A stretch of DNA of 40,367 bases from Bacteroidaceae bacterium (lineage in GTDB: Bacteria; Bacteroidota; Bacteroidia; Bacteroidales; Bacteroidaceae), in NCBI GenBank assembly GCA_024697945.1, contig JAILRU010000095.1:1-40367 (forward strand). Reading direction: 5' to 3'. The translations under genes were made by a program, and so were the position numbers. This document shows, in pieces, positions 6,543-13,250 of this stretch. The notes under the pieces are model-generated. The model worked only from the letters and a program-made list of their open reading frames with translations, was not told the DNA's origin and ran no database searches. Position 1 is the stretch's first letter; every line of letters starts with the position of its first letter.

Positions 6543-7865
6543 TTATTTCCAATATATATCGGTGAACTCTTTCTTTATATTCACCTCTTCAAGCTTGAAG
6601 TATTTGCGGAAGAGGCTCCATGCGACGTCGAGCATCTCCTCGGTGTCGAGGTTGACGTCGATGGCAAGTAGTTTGCTTGAATAGTCCTTTGCAAAGGCAA
6701 GGCAACGATTGTCGTAGTCGGTGAGGTCGAAGCCGTTCTCCAACTTTGTCTTGGCATTGGCAGCGTCGGCATAGAGACGGATGGCAGCGTTCATGACCTG
6801 ACTGTGGTCCTTGCGCGTCTTCTTACCTGCTACGAGCTGCTTCAGACGGGACAGGGAACGGAACGGGTCGATGATGACCTTGCCCACATCACTGTCGCGG
6901 CGCAGATAGAGCTGACCCTCGGTGATGTAACCCGTGTTGTCTGGCACGGCATGGGTGATGTCGCCTCCGGACAGCGTGGTCACAGCGATGATGGTGATTG
7001 AGCCGCCGCCTGCGCTCTCGGGGAACTGCACGGCCTTCTCGTAAATCTTTGCCAAGTCGGAATAGAGGGAGCCAGGCATGGAGTCCTTCGACGGGATTTG
7101 GTCCATACGGTTGCTCACGATGGATAGCGAGTCGGCGTAGCTGGTCATATCGGTCAGCAGGACAAGCACCGTCTCGTGCTTCTCGACTGCGAAGTACTCG
7201 GCAGCCGTCAGCGCCATGTCGGGGATAAGGAGTCGCTCCACGGCAGGGTCTTCGGTGGTGTTGATGAAGGATATGATGCGGTCCAGCGCACCGGCATTCG
7301 CAAAGGTGTTACGGAAGAAGTAGTAGTCGTCGTTGGTCATACCCATGCCGCCCAGGACAATCTTGTCGCACTTGGCACGCATGGCTACCAATGCCATTAC
7401 TTCGTTGAAGGGTTGGTCGGGGTCGGCAAAGAAAGGAATCTTCTGACCGGAGACAAGCGTATTGTTGAGGTCGATGCCGGCAATACCCGTTGCAATGAGC
7501 TCGCTGGGCTGCTTGCGGCGAACAGGGTTCACCGAGGGACCGCCAATCTCCACGTCCTTACCTTCTACCTCCGGGCCGCCGTCAATGGGCTGACCGTAGG
7601 CGTTGAAGAAACGTCCCGCCAACTGGTCGCTAACCTTGAGCGACGGGTTCTTACCCATAAACACCACTTCCGCATTTGTGGGAATACCGCCAGTTCCTTC
7701 AAAGACCTGTAGCGTTACATCGTCACCTATAATCTTTACCACCTGGGCCAACTTGCCGTTGATAGTTGCCAGCTCATTATACCCAACACCCTTCGCCTTG
7801 AGCGAACATGTTGCCTTGGTTATCTGGCTTATCTTAGTATATACTTTCTGAAATGCTGTTGCCAT
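6543..7865 (-). CDS. atpB: V/A-type ATPase subunit B
   Basis: This 440-residue protein is the non-catalytic nucleotide-binding-type subunit of the soluble V1/A1 head, alternating with subunit A in the A3B3 ring. It has the usual layout: beta-barrel N-terminus (TKISQITKATCSLKAKGVGYNELA), then GIDLNNTLVSGQKIPFFADP where A-type subunits carry a P-loop, then the conserved core (NTTEDPAVERLLIPDMALTAAEY, VLLTDMTSYADSLSIVSNRM, SMPGSLYSDLAKIYEKA), and a helical C-terminus. Length is normal for the family. It is the last V-ATPase gene before a strong hairpin. Subunits D, I and K, which usually follow B in Bacteroidetes, are absent from this window. It is separated from the A gene by a heptad element carrying an extra gene. 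Confidence 0.95.
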   Translation of the reverse strand: MATAFQKVYTKISQITKATCSLKAKGVGYNELATINGKLAQVVKIIGDDVTLQVFEGTGGIPTNAEVVFMGKNPSLKVSDQLAGRFFNAYGQPIDGGPEVEGKDVEIGGPSVNPVRRKQPSELIATGIAGIDLNNTLVSGQKIPFFADPDQPFNEVMALVAMRAKCDKIVLGGMGMTNDDYYFFRNTFANAGALDRIISFINTTEDPAVERLLIPDMALTAAEYFAVEKHETVLVLLTDMTSYADSLSIVSNRMDQIPSKDSMPGSLYSDLAKIYEKAVQFPESAGGGSITIIAVTTLSGGDITHAVPDNTGYITEGQLYLRRDSDVGKVIIDPFRSLSRLKQLVAGKKTRKDHSQVMNAAIRLYADAANAKTKLENGFDLTDYDNRCLAFAKDYSSKLLAIDVNLDTEEMLDVAWSLFRKYFKLEEVNIKKEFTDIYWK

Positions 7866-7872
7866 AATTTAT

Positions 7873-7914
7873 TTAATTCATAATTCATAATTCATAATTC
7901 ATAATTAAGCTACG
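7873..7914. repeat. Left arm of heptad inverted element in the V-ATPase operon
   Basis: Several AATTCAT heptads end in CATAATTAAGCTACG (7900-7914). The inverted partner is the GAATTAT/GAATTGT run at 8286-8321. Together the arms bracket the four-helix-bundle gene 7925-8287. The same CATAATTAAGCTACG box recurs exactly at 38643-38657, and nearly (inverted) at 11112-11126. Confidence 0.8.
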
Positions 7915-7924
7915 GCTGACGTTC

Positions 7925-8287
7925 TTACTCTTTTGTTAAAGTCGTCTTGACAATACTTGTCAGCAGTTTAATTAATTCTCTACAGTCTATAAGCAGGTTT
8001 TCTCCCTGCTCAGGGGTTAGGTATTCTGTTGCTTGTAATAATTCAATCCAATATTCACTTTCACTTGCTTCCTTTAGCGAAATGTTCATCTTTGTACCGA
8101 AATCCGGTCGAGACTGCCCTCGCAAAGCCTCCTTTACATTAGCTCCAATACTTGTACCACAACGTAGTAATTGTTTGGACATCTCATATTCATTCTTCTC
8201 CTTAGTGAGGTATTTCCTGAGCTTCACACATCGCACAGCAAAAGCAAAGCTCTTAGCTACCACTGTATTAGTCTCAACATCCCTCAT
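7925..8287 (-). CDS. Four-helix-bundle protein (23S rRNA intervening-sequence protein family)
   Basis: This 120-residue, all-helical protein matches the TIGR02436-type family: an N-terminal FAFAVRCVKLRKYL helix, the signature QLLRCGTSIGANVKEALRGQSRPDF, then KMNISLKEASESEYWIELL and a final helix. Family members were first noted inside 23S rRNA intervening sequences and are structurally related to the Avd accessory protein of diversity-generating retroelements; their function is unclear. Here it is not in an rRNA gene. It lies between V-ATPase genes A and B in the same direction, within heptad inverted arms (7873-7914 and 8286-8321). It has no evident role in the ATPase, so insertion as a small cassette is the simplest reading. 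Confidence 0.85.
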   Translation of the reverse strand: MRDVETNTVVAKSFAFAVRCVKLRKYLTKEKNEYEMSKQLLRCGTSIGANVKEALRGQSRPDFGTKMNISLKEASESEYWIELLQATEYLTPEQGENLLIDCRELIKLLTSIVKTTLTKE

Positions 8288-8321
8288 AATTATGAATTAT
8301 GAATTGTGAATTATGAATTGA
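8286..8321. repeat. Right arm of heptad inverted element in the V-ATPase operon
   Basis: A run of about five heptads (GAATTAT, GAATTGT, GAATTAT, GAATTGA) begins at the start codon of the four-helix gene and ends in the last codons of the subunit A gene (stop at 8311). It is inverted relative to 7873-7914. Confidence 0.8.
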
Positions 8322-10056
8322 TTAAATCTTTGATTTGCTTGATGAAGTCGTAGTACTGTTCACTCTTGAACTGTGAGTAGTTCATCTGCTTGCAGAGGTT
8401 AATCAACTTCTTGAAGTAATCGATAACCTCAAGGAATGTGTCGAACTTGTAGTCATCCTTATCGCAGATTTCGGTAACAAGATTCAGTATCTCCTCCTGG
8501 CGCTCGAGGGGCGTCACGGCATCCACTTCGTCGAAAGCATCCTGCTGCAGGATAACATAGTCGATGACCTCGGACTTCCAGAAGACGATGTGATAGTCAA
8601 CGGGTACGCCGTCGTCACCCAGAATATTTATCTGCTCGGCAATCTCCTTACCGCGCTGCATACGGGTCTTGAGAGCAAGTACCTTCGGAATCCATTCCTC
8701 GTTGATATGCTCTTTAATATAGTCCGCAAACTCGGGATATTCGAGGTATTTGGAGTAAGAGTCAATGGGATTGACAGCCGGGTAGCGCTTCTTGTCGGCA
8801 CGGTCCTGCTCGAGAGCATAGAAGCAACGGGCCACCTTCTTGGTGTTCTCGGTAACAGGCTCCTTGAGGTTACCACCGGCAGGCGATACGGTGCCAAGGA
8901 AGGTAACGGAGCCCACCTGACCATTGTTCAGATAGACATAACCTGCCCGGCCGTAGAAGTTGGAAATAAGAGCACCGAGGTCCATGGGGAAGGCATCGGG
9001 ACCTGGCAGTTCCTCCATGCGGTTGGACATCTCACGCAGAGCCTGTGCCCAACGGGAAGTGGAGTCTGCCATCAGCAGGACGCGAAGACCCATCGAACGA
9101 TAGTACTCGGCCATCGTCATGGCTGTATAAACAGAAGCTTCACGGGCAGCAACGGGCATGTTGGACGTGTTGGCAATAATGATGGTACGCTCCATCAGCT
9201 TGCGACCAGTATGCGGGTCAACCAGTTCGGGGAACTCGGTGAAGATTTCCACAACCTCGTTGGCACGCTCACCGCAAGCTGCAATCACCACGATGTCAGC
9301 CTCTGCCTGTTTCGAGATGGCATGCTGCAACACAGTCTTACCCGTTCCGAAGGGACCAGGGATGAATCCTGTGCCACCTTCCACAATGGGGTTGAAGGTA
9401 TCGATGGTGCGGACACCTGTTTCCAAAAGCTTAAATGGACGGGGCTTCTCGCGATAGTTGGTCATGGCAAACTTCACGGGCCAGTGCTGCACCATATCGA
9501 CACGGATGTCATTGCCCTGCTCATCGGTGAGGACAGCAATGGTGTCGTGTATCTTGTACTGTCCCTTGGGAACAATGCTCTTCACTGTAGCCGTGCCCTC
9601 CATCTGGAAGGGTGCCATAATCTTGAGTGGCTGATGGTTTTCCTCCACCATACCGAGCCAGTCACTCGCCTGTACTTTGTCGCCTTCCTTGGCAAGAGGC
9701 TCGAAGTCCCAAAGACGTTCGTCGTCAAGAGGTTCAGTGTATTGACCTCGTTTCAGGAAAACGCCGTCCATCTTGTCGAGGTCGTTCTGCAAACCGTCAT
9801 AGTTATGACTGAGCATACCGGGACCAAGCTGTATCTCAAGCATGTGTCCTGTGAACTCTGCCTCAGCACCAACTTTCAGGCCACGTGTACTTTCAAAGAC
9901 CTGCACATAGACATCCTGTCCGACCACCTTGATTACTTCGGCCATCAGTCGGTCGCCTCCTGTGGTAATATAGCATATCTCGCCCTGGAGCACTGGTCCA
10001 TCTACACGGAGCGTGACCATATTGGAGACTACGCCACTAACAATTCCTTTTGTCAT
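8311..10056 (-). CDS. atpA: V/A-type ATPase catalytic subunit A
   Basis: This 581-residue protein is the ATP-hydrolysing or ATP-synthesising subunit of the V1/A1 head. The N-terminal barrel (about 1-70) is followed by the bulge domain typical of A subunits (about 110-190) and the catalytic core. The P-loop GPFGTGKT is at 234-241, followed by the Walker B region VLLMADSTSRWAQALREMS and the conserved PAGGNLKEPVTENTKK segment; the C-terminus is helical. Length matches the family. The ATG begins MTKGIVSGVV. Both flanks carry heptad elements rather than the short spacers usual for this operon. With only A, B, E and DUF2764 visible, the direction of catalysis and the ion used (H+ or Na+) cannot be read here. 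Confidence 0.97.
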   Translation of the reverse strand: MTKGIVSGVVSNMVTLRVDGPVLQGEICYITTGGDRLMAEVIKVVGQDVYVQVFESTRGLKVGAEAEFTGHMLEIQLGPGMLSHNYDGLQNDLDKMDGVFLKRGQYTEPLDDERLWDFEPLAKEGDKVQASDWLGMVEENHQPLKIMAPFQMEGTATVKSIVPKGQYKIHDTIAVLTDEQGNDIRVDMVQHWPVKFAMTNYREKPRPFKLLETGVRTIDTFNPIVEGGTGFIPGPFGTGKTVLQHAISKQAEADIVVIAACGERANEVVEIFTEFPELVDPHTGRKLMERTIIIANTSNMPVAAREASVYTAMTMAEYYRSMGLRVLLMADSTSRWAQALREMSNRMEELPGPDAFPMDLGALISNFYGRAGYVYLNNGQVGSVTFLGTVSPAGGNLKEPVTENTKKVARCFYALEQDRADKKRYPAVNPIDSYSKYLEYPEFADYIKEHINEEWIPKVLALKTRMQRGKEIAEQINILGDDGVPVDYHIVFWKSEVIDYVILQQDAFDEVDAVTPLERQEEILNLVTEICDKDDYKFDTFLEVIDYFKKLINLCKQMNYSQFKSEQYYDFIKQIKDLINS

Positions 10057-10062
10057 CTTATT

Positions 10063-10195
10063 TAATTCATAATTATTAATTCATAATTCATAATATCGCT
10101 CTCATTCATAATTATAATTCATAATTCCACTCTCATTCATAGTAGCAGGGCATCGCCTAATTGTGAATTATGAATTGTGAATTGTGAATTCCTCA
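10063..10195. repeat. Heptad inverted element between V-ATPase subunit A and DUF2764 genes
   Basis: The left arm has AATTCAT/AATTATT units from 10063. The right arm has GAATTAT/GAATTGT units to about 10195. The core contains two CACTCTCATTCATA-like copies and GTAGCAGGGCATCGCC. The core end resembles that of the element at 11026-11148 (ATAGCAGGGCGTAGCC), so the two are relatives rather than independent slippage products. The right arm encodes the last residues (FTIHNS) and stop codon of the DUF2764 protein. Confidence 0.8.
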
Positions 10196-11019
10196 GGAAC
10201 CTGAGCCTCGGAGCGGAGGTCATCGATTATCTTTCGGAAGGTTTCTTTACCTTGCTCCACATCGAGTTTCGCCCAACGCTCTTGCATTTCCAGCTTGCAG
10301 AGGTATGCAAAGACAGCTTCCATATTGAAAGGTTCGAAGAATGTACGCTCGTCGAGCCATATCCACTTGAAGGCATCTATCATCTTCTCCTTACGGACAG
10401 GATCCTCTTCCTCTACAATTTTCATGAGCTCTGGGATATAGTCAAGTTCATGACTCAGATTGAAGTCCTTTGTCTTGTTCTCTCGTATCATTTCCTGAAC
10501 CTCGCCTTCGCCCTTGATGAAATCCCCGACGCTCCATCCCTGCCTGCGTGCAAGCATGGCAGTAAGGATATTGGTGATGTCAAGGTTGAGCTTGTACCAG
10601 CGGCGCATCATACGGCTAGGACATGTCTCGATGGCATAGTTAAGGAACTGATAAGCCATCTCGTCCTCTGGGAAGTAATCTGCCTTGTCCTTGTTGAAGG
10701 CATACTCTCGTGCAAAGATACTCATGAAGGAGGGGTAACGGTGCACGTTGAAGTTAAGCTCAGTAGCACTGGTAATGAGGTCGCGCAACTGCTCTAAGGA
10801 GAAGTTGCCCCACTGGTCGATTTCTGCCTCGGGGTTCTTGAGTAGCTTGACCAGGTTAACGCAGTCGAAGTGCAGGAAGAAGTAGAAGAGCAACTTCTTG
10901 TCGTGCTCCGTAAGCTGCTGCTCGCACTGTTCCCGCATGTCCTCAAGACTCAGCCCTGGCTTCGTGTCCTGCAGGTCAATATCCGGCAAGCCGGCTATCA
11001 TGCAATAGTAATTTGCCAT
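10168..11019 (-). CDS. DUF2764 family V-ATPase-associated protein
   Basis: This 283-residue, mostly helical soluble protein starts MANYYCMIAGLPDIDL, the conserved start of DUF2764 proteins, which are found in Bacteroidetes V-type ATPase operons between the E and A genes. From position, size and helical content they are thought to stand in for the central-stalk connector (subunit C-like), since no separate C gene is seen in these operons; that role is inference. Other visible conserved pieces are the repeated aromatic and acidic helices around residues 40-60 and the AREYAFNKDKADYFPEDEMAYQ stretch (split here by position). The C-terminal residues FTIHNS and the stop come from the adjacent heptad repeats, so the original C-terminus may have been altered. 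Confidence 0.88.
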   Translation of the reverse strand: MANYYCMIAGLPDIDLQDTKPGLSLEDMREQCEQQLTEHDKKLLFYFFLHFDCVNLVKLLKNPEAEIDQWGNFSLEQLRDLITSATELNFNVHRYPSFMSIFAREYAFNKDKADYFPEDEMAYQFLNYAIETCPSRMMRRWYKLNLDITNILTAMLARRQGWSVGDFIKGEGEVQEMIRENKTKDFNLSHELDYIPELMKIVEEEDPVRKEKMIDAFKWIWLDERTFFEPFNMEAVFAYLCKLEMQERWAKLDVEQGKETFRKIIDDLRSEAQVPEEFTIHNS

Positions 11020-11025
11020 TTCTAT

Positions 11026-11148
11026 TTAATTCATAATTATCAATTCACAATTCATAATTATTTTTCTTCACTCAGCGTTGGGGAACTGGCTTATCCTCTC
11101 TGATAGCAGGGCGTAGCCAAATTATGAATTATGAATTATGAATTATGC
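11026..11148. repeat. Heptad inverted element between V-ATPase DUF2764 and subunit E genes
   Basis: The left arm has AATTCAT, AATTCAC and AATTCAT units from 11026; the right arm has four GAATTAT-type units to about 11148. The roughly 60-bp core ends in ATAGCAGGGCGTAGCC. Its reverse complement CATAATTTGGCTACG (11112-11126) is close to the box at 7900-7914 and 38643-38657. Confidence 0.8.
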
Positions 11149-11150
11149 AT

Positions 11151-11738
11151 TCAGAATAACATTTCAATGAGCTGCGGACGCAGGAAGTTCTTAAAATAGG
11201 TCTCGAACTCCTCCTTGCCGAAGTTCACTTTGTAGCTACCATCTGCAGGAGCGATAGTCAGCAGGGTTTCCTTGCCGTTGACCTTGTTGATTGTAACTCC
11301 CTTATCAAGCAATGCCTTTGCCTTGGCAGCGAAATAAGCCTTGAGGCTCTCTGCTTCGCTACTGGAGATGACAACTGGCTCATTGGCAGACCACTTCTCT
11401 GCCAATGCGACGGCAAACTGTCCCAAGAAGTCCGGACTTGCGGTCAGGCCGTTAACGGCTTCCTTAACTACACCGTCGGTCAGGACGTTGGTTATCTCGC
11501 TCTTGAGGGCATTCAAAGCCTGACCTGTGTACATCTTCAGTTCGCTGCGTGTATTGGCAGCTGTTTCGTCGGCTTTCTTCTGTGCCTGTGCAGATATTTC
11601 CTGAGCCTGCTGGTGAGCTGCCTGCAAAATCTGTTCTGCCTGTGCCTTTGCCTCCTGGATGATGCGGTCGGCTTCAGCCTGTCCCTTTTCCACGCCTTCG
11701 CGCAGAATTTTCTCGGTAAGTTCTTGTATCTTTTCCAT
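11151..11738 (-). CDS. atpE: V/A-type ATPase subunit E (peripheral stalk)
   Basis: This 195-residue protein matches the peripheral-stalk subunit E, which links the head to the membrane sector. The N-terminal half (about 1-75) is a charged, Ala/Gln/Glu-rich coiled coil (AEADRIIQEAKAQAEQILQA). The C-terminal globular half contains LKAYFAAKAKALLDKGVTI and ends near the conserved FLRPQLIEMLF. It is the first gene of the leftward operon, with a good promoter at 11772-11802 and an opposing-flank terminator upstream at 11813-11856. Confidence 0.92.
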   Translation of the reverse strand: MEKIQELTEKILREGVEKGQAEADRIIQEAKAQAEQILQAAHQQAQEISAQAQKKADETAANTRSELKMYTGQALNALKSEITNVLTDGVVKEAVNGLTASPDFLGQFAVALAEKWSANEPVVISSSEAESLKAYFAAKAKALLDKGVTINKVNGKETLLTIAPADGSYKVNFGKEEFETYFKNFLRPQLIEMLF

Positions 11739-11771
11739 TAGTTTCTATTTATATTTGTGCAAACTACGGCA

Positions 11772-11802
11772 CGAAGGTACAAAAAACCTTTGGGATTACA
11801 AT
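11772..11802 (-). promoter_or_regulatory. Promoter of the V-ATPase operon
   Basis: On the minus strand a TTG (11799-11801) is followed by 19 nt and TACCTTCG (11772-11779). This fits the Bacteroidetes TTG-N19/21-TAnnTTTG consensus with one mismatch. The start would fall near 11765, giving a 5' leader of roughly 27 nt before the subunit E ATG. Confidence 0.7.
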
Positions 11803-11812
11803 GCTTACGGAT

Positions 11813-11856
11813 AAAAAAAATGCCCTATCTGCATTATATGTAACAGATAGGACATT
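11813..11856 (-). terminator. Rho-independent terminator after the GH29 gene
   Basis: TGCCCTATCTG (11821-11831) pairs with CAGATAGGACA (11844-11854), with one G-U pair and A/T extension. On the minus strand it is followed by a run of eight T (A-tract 11813-11820). It isolates the fucosidase transcript from the V-ATPase promoter. Confidence 0.85.
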
Positions 11857-11870
11857 AGGGGAATGCTATT

Positions 11871-13250
11871 TTAATACACACCTACCTCCGCAAGGGCAAG
11901 TTTACCCTGATGACGGGTAATGGTGATGCGCACTTTTTCTGCCTTGACAGGGGCAAAGCGATGCTGCTTGACGCGGCACTCAGGAGCAGTCCCTTCAAAG
12001 AGAGTCTGCCAGCGTTTTCCCTGCTTATATTCCAGCCGATATGCCTGCATACTGCCCTTCTTGCCCTCCACAATAGTAACGAGCGAGATGGTTTTCTTGC
12101 CCTGCAAATCGACTTCCCACCACGGTTCGCTGACGGAAGGATGCGAGGTCCAGGCAGAGCCGAAGTCATCATCGTTGGCAAAGTCGCCAATGCCATAGTC
12201 ATCGCTCCAGCTGTACTCAGTGGGGCGCCCTTTGGCAATATTGCAAAGAGTAATGGGTGCATCGCATTCCGGTATCGGCTGAGTCGGGCCTTCGTTCTGC
12301 CAAAGCCGGCCTATCTGACGGAGTGCCTCAACGGCATTGTCGTCCATCAGGCCCTCGCGGTTGGGAGCAACATTAAGGATGAAATTGCAGTAGGCATTGT
12401 TGTACGGACGGATATTCTCCTCTACGAGCCATTTCACATCCTTGAGTTGGTCGGTAGGCATGGACTCCTTCCAGAACCAGGTGCGCTGTATGCTCAGGCA
12501 AGCCAAGGCAGGCAGGCGGTTCTCGGTAGTGCTTATCTTCTGACCAGCACCCTGCTCATAGGACTTGATATCAGTATAGAAGAGTGCCTCGCGGGGATAT
12601 TTGGCAGCATTGAGGTCCATGAGCAGACAATTGGGTTGCAGGCTCTTGACGTAGTCGTAGATTTCGGGAAAAGAGATTTCGTCGTAGGGAATACGCGACC
12701 ACGGCGCATCCCACCCGTCGATGATAAGTGCCGTAATGTCTCCATAGCCAGTGAGAAGTTCATGAAGCTGTGCCTTGATATAGTCTGTATGCTTCTGGGG
12801 CTTGATGTGTCCTGGGCGGATGCGGTGATGGGTATCCAAAATACTGTAATAGAGCATCACACTCAACCCCTCTTCTCGAAATGCATCGACATACTGACGA
12901 ACGACATCGACATGGGCCGGTGACTGCATGGAGTTATAGTCGGTAGTCTTTGTGTCCCAGATGCAGAAGCCACTATGGTGCTTGGTGGTCAGGCAGCCGT
13001 AGCTCATGCCTGCAGCCTTGGCAGCCTTCGCCCATTGGCGGCAGTCAAGATGCGTGGGAGCAAAGGCCGAGACGGGCATGTCGGGGTCAGGCCAGTCTTC
13101 TATTGAATAGGTCGGCATGTTGTAATGGATGAACATGCCAAAGCGCAAATCAACAAAAGCCTGCTGCAGTTCATGCAGAGACTTCTGCCGAGCAGCGGCA
13201 AAGAGAGCTGTCAGGAAAAAAAGGAAAAGGAAACTTAATTTCTTTACCAT
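11871..13250 (-). CDS. GH29 alpha-L-fucosidase with C-terminal F5/8 type C (discoidin) domain
   Basis: This 459-residue exported enzyme has a hydrophobic signal peptide (about 1-20). The GH29 barrel starts with FGMFIHYNMPTYS and carries the family motif TKHHSGFCIWD (89-99). The likely nucleophile is Asp178 in ALIIDGWDAPW, where family members have a (W/F)xDG-type motif. After about residue 345 a discoidin-like carbohydrate-binding domain follows (WWEVDLQGKKTISLVTI, RVKQHRFAPVKAEKVRITI). The protein would remove terminal fucose from host or plant glycans in the periplasm or at the surface; exact linkage is unknown. The start overlaps the fasciclin lipoprotein stop by 7 bp (ATGGTAA), indicating co-translation. 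A terminator follows. Confidence 0.9.
   Translation of the reverse strand: MVKKLSFLFLFFLTALFAAARQKSLHELQQAFVDLRFGMFIHYNMPTYSIEDWPDPDMPVSAFAPTHLDCRQWAKAAKAAGMSYGCLTTKHHSGFCIWDTKTTDYNSMQSPAHVDVVRQYVDAFREEGLSVMLYYSILDTHHRIRPGHIKPQKHTDYIKAQLHELLTGYGDITALIIDGWDAPWSRIPYDEISFPEIYDYVKSLQPNCLLMDLNAAKYPREALFYTDIKSYEQGAGQKISTTENRLPALACLSIQRTWFWKESMPTDQLKDVKWLVEENIRPYNNAYCNFILNVAPNREGLMDDNAVEALRQIGRLWQNEGPTQPIPECDAPITLCNIAKGRPTEYSWSDDYGIGDFANDDDFGSAWTSHPSVSEPWWEVDLQGKKTISLVTIVEGKKGSMQAYRLEYKQGKRWQTLFEGTAPECRVKQHRFAPVKAEKVRITITRHQGKLALAEVGVY

Noticed and set aside
8590..10065. A 491-codon plus-strand open frame opposite V-ATPase subunit A
   Set aside because: It is antisense to a gene with clear family motifs and P-loop; the translation shows no family.
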